Source: Chloroflexota bacterium (GTDB lineage Bacteria > Chloroflexota > Anaerolineae > Promineifilales > Promineifilaceae). From it: DNA of 64,000 nucleotides. The notes below the pieces were generated by a model. It had not been told where the DNA came from, searched no databases, and saw nothing but the letters and a program-made list of their open reading frames with translations. The stretch lies in assembly GCA_024275635.1 (NCBI GenBank), contig JAJRYT010000052.1, forward strand, positions 1-64,000. Reading direction: 5' to 3'. Positions 15,596 through 23,553 of the stretch are shown in pieces. Positions within the stretch are counted from its first letter, which is position 1. Each line of letters begins with the position of its first letter. The position numbers and the translations under genes are program-made.

Positions 15596-16399
15596 ATGAG
15601 TTTATTGTCAAAATTGGTGCAAATCGGCTTCACGGAGTATGAGGCGAAGGTGTATCTGGCGTTGTTGTCGTTGAATCCGGCGACGGGATACCAGTTAAGT
15701 AAGGAATCAGGCGTGCCGCGATCCATGGTTTATGATGCGTTGAAGCGGCTTCATGCGCGCGGGGCGGCTTTGGAGACGGTGGAAGGGCGCTCGACGCGGT
15801 ATCGGCCGTTACCCCCCGACGTGTTGTTGGAACGGCACATGGCTGAACATGAGCGGCTGGTAGCGGCGCTGCATGACGGATTGGAGGTGTTGTTTAAGGC
15901 GACGATTGATGATCGGGTTTGGACGATTAACGGCCGTTCCACCACCCTCTCCTACGCCTTGAAACTAATCCGATCGGCCCAAACAGAACTGTTCCTCGTC
16001 CTCACCGACGAAGATTTGGCCGTGCTGCGCGACGAGATCATCGCCGCCTGTAACCGGGGCGTGGCCGCCAATACCTTATTAACCGGCGCCGGTCACCTGG
16101 ATTATGGGCGGGTGGCTTACCATCCGCCGTTAGAGAGCGAGTTGCAGGAATTAACCACGACATTACTGGTCGCCGTGGACGACGCAGAAGTCCTGATTGC
16201 CAGCGCGCGCCCCCCCCAGGATACCACCGCCACCGTCACCCGGAACGCCGACCTGGTGCTCATTGCCCGCCAATTCGTGTGGATGGAATTATTTACCCAA
16301 CGCATTTATGCTCGCTTGGGAACAGACTTGTTAGACCGTTTAGACCCTGAAGACCAGCAAATTTTCCAAAGCCTGACCGGGACGAAAAGGAGTAATTAA
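15596..16399 (+). CDS. TrmB-family transcriptional regulator
   Basis: This 267-residue protein starts with a winged helix (residues about 1-70): GFTEYEAKVYLALLSLNPATG, with GYQLSKESGVPRSMVYDALKRL as recognition helix region, the TrmB N-terminal signature. The rest resembles the C-terminal effector domain of TrmB proteins, which bind sugars or other ligands. It is followed after two bases by a ZIP metal transporter, so it probably regulates that gene and itself; the ligand may then be a metal rather than a sugar. A strong promoter and a palindrome stand upstream. Confidence 0.85.
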   Translation: MSLLSKLVQIGFTEYEAKVYLALLSLNPATGYQLSKESGVPRSMVYDALKRLHARGAALETVEGRSTRYRPLPPDVLLERHMAEHERLVAALHDGLEVLFKATIDDRVWTINGRSTTLSYALKLIRSAQTELFLVLTDEDLAVLRDEIIAACNRGVAANTLLTGAGHLDYGRVAYHPPLESELQELTTTLLVAVDDAEVLIASARPPQDTTATVTRNADLVLIARQFVWMELFTQRIYARLGTDLLDRLDPEDQQIFQSLTGTKRSN

Positions 16400-16401
16400 T
16401 T

Positions 16402-17151
16402 ATGGCAGCTTCTTTAACGGAAACGATTATTGCGGCCATCATTACTGTACTGGCCAATGGATTGGGGGGCCTTCCTTTTGTGTTTATCCGTAACTTCCCG
16501 GAGAAAATCGCCCGTATTGGTTGGGCTGCATCTGGCGGCTTAATGCTATCGGCGTCGGTGTTTAACCTGATTATGCCGGGCGTCGCCGATGGTGGGTTTA
16601 CGCCGGTGGCTGTGGGTATTTTTCTGGGCGCGGGCATGATGGTGTTGACCTCATTATGGCTTGATGATCATCATTTTGAAGTCAACGGCATGTCAACGAC
16701 AGGCAGCAAGCGCATCATCATGGTATTGGCAACCTTGTTTATTCACAGCTTTCCGGAGGGGCTGGCGATCGGCGTTGCTTATGGCTCTGGCGAGGTGGGA
16801 TTAGGGCTGGTCATGGCTGTGGCGATAGCTATTCACAACATTCCAGAAGGCATGGCGGTTTCGCTGCCGCTGCGGGCAGAGGGGGTCAGCGGTTGGAAAT
16901 GTGTGGGCTGGGCGATTTTTTCTGGCCTGCCGCAGATTCTGGCGGCCGTTCCGGCTTATCTGGCGGTTGTCGCTTTCCGTCCCATCCTGCCATACGCCTT
17001 TGGCTTTGCCGCCGGCGCGATGATTTTTTTGGTGTTGAGTGAGATGATCCCGGCAAGCCGGGAGAGCGAAAAACAGCGTCTTTCCAGCGCAGCAGCCGGG
17101 ATGGGCGGGTTCCTGGCAATGATGGTTTTGCAAAATCTATTTGTATTTTAG
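16402..17151 (+). CDS. ZIP-family divalent metal transporter
   Basis: A 249-residue integral membrane protein with about eight hydrophobic segments. The two metal-binding helices of the ZIP family are plain: HSFPEGLAIG (His about 115) and HNIPEGMAVS (His about 145). It carries Zn2+, Fe2+ or Mn2+ into the cytoplasm. A His/Asp-rich loop (LDDHHFEVNG) before the first motif is typical of the cytoplasmic metal-sensing loop. It is cotranscribed with the TrmB regulator (two-base gap), which suggests metal-responsive control. Confidence 0.9.
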   Translation: MAASLTETIIAAIITVLANGLGGLPFVFIRNFPEKIARIGWAASGGLMLSASVFNLIMPGVADGGFTPVAVGIFLGAGMMVLTSLWLDDHHFEVNGMSTTGSKRIIMVLATLFIHSFPEGLAIGVAYGSGEVGLGLVMAVAIAIHNIPEGMAVSLPLRAEGVSGWKCVGWAIFSGLPQILAAVPAYLAVVAFRPILPYAFGFAAGAMIFLVLSEMIPASRESEKQRLSSAAAGMGGFLAMMVLQNLFVF

Positions 17152-17157
17152 ACGTAT

Positions 17158-18252
17158 TTAGATGATGACGCGCTGGCGGCGCGCGCCCCATTGGCTGGGG
17201 ATGGGGGCGAACTGTCCGGCCAGCGCCGCGCCGCAGGATTGGCAAGCGCCATTTTTGTCCAAATGCCAGTCGCTCAAATTGTACCAGTTACGGCCGATTA
17301 ATCGTTCGCCGCACTGAGCGCAGTAGGTTGACTGCCCGGTTTTGTCGTAGACGTTGCCGGTGTAAACGTGGTGAATCCCGGCCGCTTTGGCCTGCCGCCG
17401 GGCGCGGCTGAGGGTGGCCGACGGCGTGGGCGGCGTGTCCAGCATTTTGAAGTCGGGGTGGAAGGCGGTGAAGTGGAGGGGGACGCCTGGCCCCAGAGTT
17501 TGCACGAACCAGTCACACAGTTGGGCGATTTCTGTTGCGCTGTCGTTTTGGCCGGGGATGAGGAGGGTGGTGACTTCAAACCAGACGTTGGTCTCGTGTT
17601 TGAGCCAGCGTAGGGTATCAAGAATCGGCTCCAGGTCGGCGAAGCAGAGCTTGTGGTAGAACTGCTGGGTGAATGCCTTCAGGTCTATGTTGGCGGCGTC
17701 CATGTGCGCGTAAAAGTCTTGGCGAGCGGCGGGGGTGATGTACCCAGCGGTGACGGCGACAGTTTTGAGGCCGCGCGCGTGGGCGGCGATGGCGCAATCT
17801 ATGGCGTACTCGGCGAAGATGACGGGGTCGTTGTAGGTGAAGGCGAGGCTGCGACAGCCGGCGCGGACGGCCGCGTCAGCTACAGCGTCGGGCGCGGCCC
17901 AATCGGTCAGCCGGTCGTTTTGGCGCGCTTTGGAGATGTCCCAGTTCTGGCAGTAGCGGCAGCCGAGGTTGCAGCCGGCGGTGCCGAAGGAAAGAATGCT
18001 GGTTCCGGGGTAAAAGTGGTTGAGCGGTTTTTTCTCGATGGGGTCTATGACGAAGCCGGAGGCACGGCCGTAACTGGTCAACACAATTCCCTCTTCCCGC
18101 GCTTCACGGACGAAGCAGAAACCGCGCTGGCCGGGCCGCAGTTTACAGAATCGGGGGCAGAGGTCGCATTGGAAACGGCCGTCTTCCAGCCGGCGCTGCC
18201 ATTCCCCACGAACGACTCCCGGTTCGATTATTGTACGATCAAAAGAAACCAT
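17158..18252 (-). CDS. amrS: AmmeMemoRadiSam system radical SAM enzyme
   Basis: A 364-residue radical SAM protein. The [4Fe-4S]-SAM motif is GCNLGCRYC (Cys94, 98, 101); an N-terminal cluster of four cysteines (CDLCPRFC, then GFC near residue 46) and the C-terminal CAQC/CQSC pair are typical of this family, related to pyruvate formate-lyase activating enzymes. It is named for co-occurrence with AMMECR1 and Memo proteins; the reaction is unknown. The Memo partner is 3.7 kb further right, and no AMMECR1 gene is seen in the window. It converges on the ZIP gene with only six bases between the stops. Confidence 0.9.
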   Translation of the reverse strand: MVSFDRTIIEPGVVRGEWQRRLEDGRFQCDLCPRFCKLRPGQRGFCFVREAREEGIVLTSYGRASGFVIDPIEKKPLNHFYPGTSILSFGTAGCNLGCRYCQNWDISKARQNDRLTDWAAPDAVADAAVRAGCRSLAFTYNDPVIFAEYAIDCAIAAHARGLKTVAVTAGYITPAARQDFYAHMDAANIDLKAFTQQFYHKLCFADLEPILDTLRWLKHETNVWFEVTTLLIPGQNDSATEIAQLCDWFVQTLGPGVPLHFTAFHPDFKMLDTPPTPSATLSRARRQAKAAGIHHVYTGNVYDKTGQSTYCAQCGERLIGRNWYNLSDWHLDKNGACQSCGAALAGQFAPIPSQWGARRQRVII

Positions 18253-18395
18253 GTTTGATAATTTCCTTTCACCTCACAGTTTAGCATAAAAACGGCTCTT
18301 TGCATGAAACGTGATGTGAGGTTGGCTTTATGCATTGTGGGAACCTGTTGCTTTTGGGGTAGAAAGTGATGGCATAATTTGCTATCATAAAGGGT

Positions 18396-18650
18396 GTGAA
18401 CACAAAGCAACGCAACACCCTTTCTGCGATCTTCGCTGACCCAATTAATGGAAATATTGAGTGGCGTCGTATTGAGTCACTGCTGATCGCACTGGAATGT
18501 CAAGTTATTGAGGGAAGTGGCTCACGAGTTACCTTCATTCTCAATGACCAACGCGCGGATTTTCATCGGCCACATCCCGGAAAGGAAGCGCTTCGCTATC
18601 GTGTCAAAGATGTGCGTAAATTTTTGCAAAGGGCAGGTGTGACACCATGA
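18396..18650 (+). CDS. hicA: HicA-family toxin (mRNA interferase)
   Basis: An 84-residue HicA-like protein starting at GTG. Residues about 22-60 show the family's double-stranded RNA-binding-like fold: IESLLIALECQVIEGSGSRVTF, followed by the basic FHRPHPGKEALRYRVKDVRKFL. The usual catalytic His is the one in the HRPH region or replaced by it; the canonical GSHxxY is altered to GSGSRVTF, as in many longer HicA proteins. HicA cleaves mRNA unless bound by HicB. The hicB gene overlaps by four bases. Confidence 0.85.
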   Translation: MNTKQRNTLSAIFADPINGNIEWRRIESLLIALECQVIEGSGSRVTFILNDQRADFHRPHPGKEALRYRVKDVRKFLQRAGVTP

Positions 18651-18991
18651 ATGTAATGACTTATCAAAACTATTCGGCAAAGGTTGAATACGATCCCATA
18701 GATAAAATTTTTGTGGGGCACATTGTTGGTATTCGAGATATTGTTAATTTTCATGGTAGTACCGTTGAAGAATTGGAATCGGCATTTCGTGAAGCAGTGC
18801 ATCATTACCTGGAAGTATGTGAAAAAATTGGACAGGAACCACAAAGGTCGTATTCTGGCAAACTGACGTTGCGGGTTCCACCGGAAGTCCACATGGCGGT
18901 AGCAGCCAAGGCGGAAATCAATAGCAAAAGCATCAATCAATGGGCTACTGATGTCTTAAGACAGGCTGCTACTTCTGAACCGACCGCCTAA
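18647..18991 (+). CDS. hicB: HicB-family antitoxin
   Basis: A 114-residue antitoxin with the HicB partial RNase H-like domain (YSAKVEYDPIDKIFVGHIVGI, then FHGSTVEELESAFREAVHHYLEVCE) and a C-terminal ribbon-helix-helix DNA-binding part (LRVPPEVHMAVAAKAEINSKSINQWATDVL). It neutralises HicA and represses the pair. The ATG overlaps the hicA stop; a second ATG three codons later is also possible. Confidence 0.9.
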   Translation: MNVMTYQNYSAKVEYDPIDKIFVGHIVGIRDIVNFHGSTVEELESAFREAVHHYLEVCEKIGQEPQRSYSGKLTLRVPPEVHMAVAAKAEINSKSINQWATDVLRQAATSEPTA

Positions 18992-19003
18992 CACGCTTCG
19001 AGC

Positions 19004-19048
19004 GAACGAGCGAGATTGGGGCTTTTGAAGTCCCGGTCTCGCTCGTTC
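19004..19048 (+). terminator. Hairpin terminator of hicAB
   Basis: GAACGAGCGAGA and TCTCGCTCGTTC form a perfect 12-bp stem around a 21-base loop that itself pairs partly (GGGGC/GTCCC), 13 bases after the hicB stop. The U-tract is short (TTCTTCC), so termination may be weak. Confidence 0.5.
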
Positions 19049-19106
19049 TTCCTGACCGCGCCGCTTGCGTATAGGCAAAACGAAGCCAACGGGGAAACGG
19101 CTCCCC

Positions 19107-19565
19107 TCATACCGTTCCAGGAACCAGAACGAGGCGCAGTTGCCCCTCTTTTTCCAACTCGGCGGTAAAACGTTCCATTTCGTCGTGCTTGAACACATTT
19201 TGCGTCGGGCTGCGCGTGGGGCGGCCCATCACCATCACTTCCGCCTTCGTTTCCAGGGCTGCCCGCTGCAACTGCTTACGGATATTGCCTTCCCACACCA
19301 CGTAACGCACGTCGGCGACGCCGCGCCGTTTAGCCCGATCCACCAAAATGAGCATCGTGAATTTGCCCATTTCGGTCAGTTCTTGATACACAACGCTGAG
19401 CGGCCCAATCGTGGCGTGGTTCAGAAATTCGGCGTCCAGCGCGTGAAAAAAGGTCAGTCGCGCGCTGGTTTGCAGAGCCAGATCAATGGCATACGTGATC
19501 GTCTCTCGACTCTCCGGCCCGCCGCGCACGGCGCAGAGGATTTGTTTGGGAGGGGTGTCGCTCAT
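19107..19565 (-). CDS. Universal stress protein-like, downstream copy
   Basis: A 152-residue UspA-like protein: N-terminal strand ILCAVRGGPESRETITYAIDLA, and a C-terminal nucleotide-binding part VMVMGRPTRSPTQNVFK that replaces the usual GxxGxGxxxxxxxGS. It is similar to the copy upstream of the transporter (ICAIRGG, VILGRPL). The two flank the SLC13-type carrier in one leftward transcript. Usp domains bind ATP or cyclic nucleotides and often regulate adjacent carriers; such a role is inferred. Confidence 0.75.
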   Translation of the reverse strand: MSDTPPKQILCAVRGGPESRETITYAIDLALQTSARLTFFHALDAEFLNHATIGPLSVVYQELTEMGKFTMLILVDRAKRRGVADVRYVVWEGNIRKQLQRAALETKAEVMVMGRPTRSPTQNVFKHDEMERFTAELEKEGQLRLVLVPGTV

Positions 19566-19566
19566 G

Positions 19567-19616
19567 TGATAGTCTCCAGTCCCTAGTCTCCAGTCCCTAG
19601 TCTCCAGTCTCGTAGT
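19567..19616. repeat. Family A direct repeat (AGTCTCCAGTCCCT units)
   Basis: Three tandem 14-bp copies of AGTCTCCAGTCCCT/AGTCTCCAGTCTCG fill the spacer between the carrier and the second stress-protein gene. Confidence 0.75.
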
Positions 19617-19631
19617 CGTTAGTCACGTCAT

Positions 19632-21386
19632 CTAAAAGCGAATGAACAGCCAGATTGTGGCTAAACTCACGGTGATGACGAGAGCCGGGAAGCCTTTCTT
19701 CAAAAAGTACATGTAGGTGATGGACGAACCGGCGCGTTCGGCGATGCCGGCGGTGACCATGTTGGCCGACGCGCCGATGAGGGAGCCGTTGCCGCCCATC
19801 GCCGAGCCGACGGAGAGGCAGTAGAATAATACTTTGCTGTCTGCGCCGGGGATGTTGGCTGACAGGAAGCCGATGACGGGCAGCATGGCGGCGGTGAAGG
19901 GGATGTTGGCGATGACGGTGGACAAAACGGCGCTGAGCCAGATGACGGCCAGCATTGCCAATGTCAAATTGTCGCCGACGAGTTGGCCGATGCCGCTGGC
20001 GATGAAGCTGATGAGGCCCACTTCCTGGATGGCGCCGACGCTGATGAACAAGGCCATGAAGAAGACGAGGGTCGTCCAGTCTACGGCTTCGATCATCTCT
20101 TCGATGTCCGGTTTGATCCAGACGAGGAGGGCGGTGGCCCCCATGACGGCCGTTACCGCCGGCAGCAGATCCACTTTCTCGCCCAACACAAACAACAGGA
20201 TCATCCCCGCGCCGACAACGCCCGCTTTTTTGAGGTGCTCTGGTTCGGTGATACGGCCGCGTTCCGCCAGCCGCTGCAACAACACCTCAGAAACAGACCC
20301 CTTGGCGCTCGATAGCTGCAAATCGTGCCGGTAGATGTAAAGATTGTAGGCGATCAGCCCGACCAGCGCCAACACGACGCCGGGGGTCAGGTTGACCAGA
20401 AAATCGTTAAACCCAATCTCGCCGTAGGAGCCGATGAGGATGTTGGTAGGCGTGCCGACCAGCGTGCTAATGCCGACGACGTTGGAGGCCATCACCTCCG
20501 GCATGAGCAGCGCCAGCGGGTTGATGCCCAGGCTGAGGGCGATGCGGATGGTGACGGGCGTCATCAGCAACATCGTAGTGACGTTGTCCAAAAAGGCGGA
20601 AGCGACGCCGGTGACGATCATCAGGATGATGACCAGCAGCCAGGTACGGCCACCGGAGAGCCGGTAAGCCATGTATGCCGTCCATTGGAAGACGCCGGTG
20701 CGCTCGACGACGGCGATGACGATCATCATCCCCATGATGAGGAAGATGACGTTCCAATCTATGTAGCGCAGCGCGTCTTCAAAATGGAAGATGTAAAGCC
20801 CTTCGTAGAGGGGCGCTCCCAGATAGCTGACGGCGAAGATGAGGGAGGTTCCCAACAGGGCGGCCAGGGTGTTGTGTAGTTTGCCCAGGGCGATGAGGGC
20901 CAACATGCCCACGAAGATAAGGGTAGCGATCCAAAAGCCGGGCGTAATGCGCCGTTCCAGGGTGATGATGGGCGTGTGGAGCAGGTTGCTTTGCCGCAAG
21001 CTTTCGATGGCGCGGTTTGGTAGTTCGTATGTTGTTTCTCTAAAATGGCGGCGCTCTACCCGGATGGAAATCTGGTCGGGGATGGGATCGCCGGCGACGA
21101 GGAGGAGGGTGTAACGGCCGTCTTCCTGGCTGACCCCCTCCGCTAAAACCTCTGCCCCGGAATAGGCAGTGATCTGAGCATCAAAAATGGGCTGCTCTTG
21201 CGCGTCTCGAATGCGCCCGGTGAGAAGGGGGGAAACGGCCGTTTCCTGCGCCCACACTTCATTCATCGTTACCCAAGGCCATGCCAGAAGCAGCAGTAAA
21301 GCGAGAAGCGGTAAGCGGAAAGCGGGGAGCGGGAGGCCGCTTACTAATGACTGTTTACGGATAACCGATAACCGATGACGACCCAT
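19632..21386 (-). CDS. SLC13/ArsB-type anion or Na+-coupled carrier with N-terminal extracytoplasmic domain
   Basis: A 584-residue membrane protein. An N-terminal signal segment (LLALLLLLAWPWV) leads into about 100 residues resembling a carboxypeptidase-regulatory beta-sandwich (GRIRDAQEQPIFDAQITAYSG...DGRYTLLL), then about a dozen membrane segments. Motifs such as FLDNVTTMLLMTPVT, GTPTNILIGSY, IANIPFTAAMLPV and GGNGSLIGASANMV are those of the ArsB/NhaD/citrate (ion transporter) superfamily, which moves dicarboxylates, arsenite or Na+/H+. The two GTPTN/GASAN hairpins form the substrate site. The ATG overlaps the stop of the first stress-protein gene by one base. The first 20 codons look like a captured spacer repeat, so the true start is uncertain. 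Confidence 0.82.
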   Translation of the reverse strand: MGRHRLSVIRKQSLVSGLPLPAFRLPLLALLLLLAWPWVTMNEVWAQETAVSPLLTGRIRDAQEQPIFDAQITAYSGAEVLAEGVSQEDGRYTLLLVAGDPIPDQISIRVERRHFRETTYELPNRAIESLRQSNLLHTPIITLERRITPGFWIATLIFVGMLALIALGKLHNTLAALLGTSLIFAVSYLGAPLYEGLYIFHFEDALRYIDWNVIFLIMGMMIVIAVVERTGVFQWTAYMAYRLSGGRTWLLVIILMIVTGVASAFLDNVTTMLLMTPVTIRIALSLGINPLALLMPEVMASNVVGISTLVGTPTNILIGSYGEIGFNDFLVNLTPGVVLALVGLIAYNLYIYRHDLQLSSAKGSVSEVLLQRLAERGRITEPEHLKKAGVVGAGMILLFVLGEKVDLLPAVTAVMGATALLVWIKPDIEEMIEAVDWTTLVFFMALFISVGAIQEVGLISFIASGIGQLVGDNLTLAMLAVIWLSAVLSTVIANIPFTAAMLPVIGFLSANIPGADSKVLFYCLSVGSAMGGNGSLIGASANMVTAGIAERAGSSITYMYFLKKGFPALVITVSLATIWLFIRF

Positions 21387-21832
21387 CAAGTCCCATCTCC
21401 TGTGGGATAAATGACCCTAGCTCCTGTTTCTTGCTCAATGTGCCGGCCGAATTGGTCGATCTGCTCGTGGGTGAATATGTTCTCGGCTTTCGCGGCCAGC
21501 GGACGGCCGAGGATGACGTAATCGGCCGTTAACTCGCGGCACAGGCCAATGATCTCATCGCCGATGATATGCCCTTCCCGGATGACGCCGTTGGCGATCA
21601 TGCCTTGTCGTTCTGCCTGAGCCTGGGCGGCCAGCAAGATAAACTCGCCTAATTCCTGCATCTCTTCGGAGATGGTATGGGTGCGCGACTGGCTGGCCTT
21701 CTTCAAAAAATCTAAGTTGAGGACGTATAAAAAATAGATGGGCAGTTTCGTCTCATTCGCTGTGAGGATGGCCTGGTTAATGGTGGGCTGGCTGGATGCC
21801 CCGCCGCGAATGGCGCAAATGATGCCGCTCAT
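21386..21832 (-). CDS. Universal stress protein-like, upstream copy
   Basis: A 148-residue UspA-like protein (IICAIRGGASSQPTINQAILTAN; DYVILGRPLAAKAENIF) and first gene of the stress protein-carrier-stress protein transcript. The stop and the carrier ATG share one base, so they are translated together. Its domain order and length match the copy at the other end, and the pair probably arose by duplication. Ligand-dependent control of the carrier is plausible but not shown. Confidence 0.77.
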   Translation of the reverse strand: MSGIICAIRGGASSQPTINQAILTANETKLPIYFLYVLNLDFLKKASQSRTHTISEEMQELGEFILLAAQAQAERQGMIANGVIREGHIIGDEIIGLCRELTADYVILGRPLAAKAENIFTHEQIDQFGRHIEQETGARVIYPTGDGT

Positions 21833-21856
21833 GTTACCTCCATGTTACTGACCCTC

Positions 21857-21890
21857 CCGGAGGTTAGCCTGATAAAGGGCTAACCTCTGG
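21857..21890. repeat. Hairpin CCGGAGGTTAGCC / GGCTAACCTCTGG
   Basis: A 13-bp stem with one G-U pair and an 8-base loop lies between the Memo gene and the stress-protein operon. The left part (ACCCTCCCGGAGGTTAG) recurs at 36.6 kb, so it belongs to a dispersed palindrome family and may also act as a transcription boundary. Confidence 0.6.
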
Positions 21891-21916
21891 AAGGATGTTT
21901 TGATTGTTACCTTTTT

Positions 21917-22759
21917 TTATGCTTTGTCTATATCTTGCCAGATAACGGCCGTTCCATATCCCACCACCGAGCTGAAGTCACCTGTCACATTGCCAGATGT
22001 GGCGTGGCGGAGGACGCTGACTCGGTTCGCACCCAGTTCCCGCGTCGCCCACATGACGGCGGCAATCGCGCCGCGCCCGCAGGCGAAACCGACGCCCTCA
22101 TCCTCGGCGTTCATCACACCAGCCGGATCGAAGGCGGCCAGACGGCGCAGCAGTTCGTTGTCCAATTTCTTGGCCTGCGGCTGCGGGTAAAAATGGGAGA
22201 GGTCGGAGCTGGCGACGAGGAGGGCGTTGTGTCCGCGCAGAATATCGGCTAACGCCAGCCCCAGTCCCTTAGCAATTTGCTTGCTTTGCTGGCGGATCAT
22301 GATGGGCAGCAGACGGAATTGGCCCAGGATATGCTGCAGGAAGGGGAGTTCGATTTCCAGGGAATGTTCGCGGTCGTGGGCGATGGGGGTGAGGACGGTT
22401 CCGATTTGTTTGTGCAAAGATTCGTTGAGTTGGGAAACGGCCGTTTTCGCCACCGGAACCAACCCCAATGGCGTCTCGTAAGCGTCGTGGGCCGTCGTCA
22501 GCAGGGAGGCGCGGTGGAGGCTGTGCAACGGCGAGATGACGACGACGAGGTCGGGCTGTAAGCCGTGCAGGCAGTTGAAGCCGTAGGCGGCGACCGGGCC
22601 GGAATAGCGATACCCGGCGTGGGGGACAACGACGCCCCAGATTTTGCCATCAGGCGGCTCTATTTGTGTCTGCGATAGATAACGATCCAGGTCGTGGGTC
22701 AGGCTGGCAGCCTGACCCGGATACCAGGAACCGGCGATGGGCGAGGGGCGGATGTTCAT
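21917..22759 (-). CDS. amrB: AmmeMemoRadiSam system protein B (Memo family)
   Basis: A 280-residue Memo-like protein. Typical family blocks are visible: SPIAGSWYPG at the N-terminus, VVPHAGYRYSGPVAAYGF, VVVISPLHS, HSLEIELPFLQ, VASSDLSHFYPQ and GRGAIAAVMWA. The fold is that of extradiol dioxygenases, with three conserved His for metal (here in HAGY, the PLHS block and the DLSHF block), but the bacterial reaction is unknown. Together with the radical SAM enzyme at 17-18 kb it makes up two of the three members of the system. It follows the DUF4870-like gene by two bases. Confidence 0.9.
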   Translation of the reverse strand: MNIRPSPIAGSWYPGQAASLTHDLDRYLSQTQIEPPDGKIWGVVVPHAGYRYSGPVAAYGFNCLHGLQPDLVVVISPLHSLHRASLLTTAHDAYETPLGLVPVAKTAVSQLNESLHKQIGTVLTPIAHDREHSLEIELPFLQHILGQFRLLPIMIRQQSKQIAKGLGLALADILRGHNALLVASSDLSHFYPQPQAKKLDNELLRRLAAFDPAGVMNAEDEGVGFACGRGAIAAVMWATRELGANRVSVLRHATSGNVTGDFSSVVGYGTAVIWQDIDKA

Positions 22760-22761
22760 GT

Positions 22762-23244
22762 TTATGAATCGGCGTCGTCGGGGGGAGAAACGGCCGTGTC
22801 TTGCCGTTCATCCACCCATCTTGCCGCCATCTGGCCGACAATCGCATAGCGAAATTCGCGCCCCATCCCCGCCTGAACCGCACCCCAAAAGCCATAAAGC
22901 CCCCAAGCGGCCATGAGGATGAAGGGGCAGACCATCGAACCCAGCCCCACCCAAAAGATGGGCGGCGGTGCATCCTGGTACTTGTCGGCGTTGGCCATGA
23001 GCGGAATAAACGAAAGCATGTAAAAAAAGCCCCAGCAGGCCCAGGCGATAACCATCACCAGCAAACCCACAAGCTGGTAAACGGCTGCCTGTAATCCCTG
23101 CCCGGCGGCGTAAGCTGATTTTTCTTTTTGCGTGATGTAGATGAGCAGGCCGGCGATGGGCGCAATCATGCCGGTGATAATGGCGGCATGGGCTAAGGCG
23201 GCCAGTAATCGTTCTTCCTGTGTGTAATCTTTTTCTGTTGTCAT
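22762..23244 (-). CDS. DUF4870-like (Tic20-type) small membrane protein
   Basis: A 160-residue protein with the family opening EERLLAALAHAAIITGMIAPIAGLLIYITQKEKSAYAAGQGLQAAVYQ, which gives a first membrane helix and the characteristic (K)SxYAxxQGLQA loop, then two more hydrophobic segments. The function of the family is unknown. I chose the ATG at 23244 because GGAG lies eight bases upstream; a longer reading adds 40 residues that look like spacer sequence. It is followed closely by the Memo gene. Confidence 0.78.
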   Translation of the reverse strand: MTTEKDYTQEERLLAALAHAAIITGMIAPIAGLLIYITQKEKSAYAAGQGLQAAVYQLVGLLVMVIAWACWGFFYMLSFIPLMANADKYQDAPPPIFWVGLGSMVCPFILMAAWGLYGFWGAVQAGMGREFRYAIVGQMAARWVDERQDTAVSPPDDADS

Positions 23245-23404
23245 GGAACTTCTCCAAATCCTGGGCTGAACGGCCGTCTTGCCAAAAGGCGACATAGTGA
23301 AGAAGCGGTTGTGATGGGACTGTCGGCGCGGTGACGTTGGTTGTGAGGAAGACGACCCTAGCATGGCTCAATAATGCTGCCATTATAGCAGATTTGTTAA
23401 GGAT

Positions 23405-23490
23405 GCGTTTCAAATAAGTTGGCAACTCGTAGGATAATTTGCTAGATTGCCGACAGGTTGACAGCTTGTCCTACAACCAAAATGAAACGC
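23405..23490. repeat. Nested foldback element in a 309-bp spacer
   Basis: GCGTTTCA (23405-23412) pairs with TGAAACGC (23483-23490), and inside them GTAGGA pairs with TCCTAC. The rest of 23245-23553 shows no gene. Confidence 0.55.
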
Positions 23491-23553
23491 CCCCTTTGTT
23501 TAACTGTTCGGAAATTTTTTGATCATATGGGCGCGTGATCTTTGGTCCATGGG

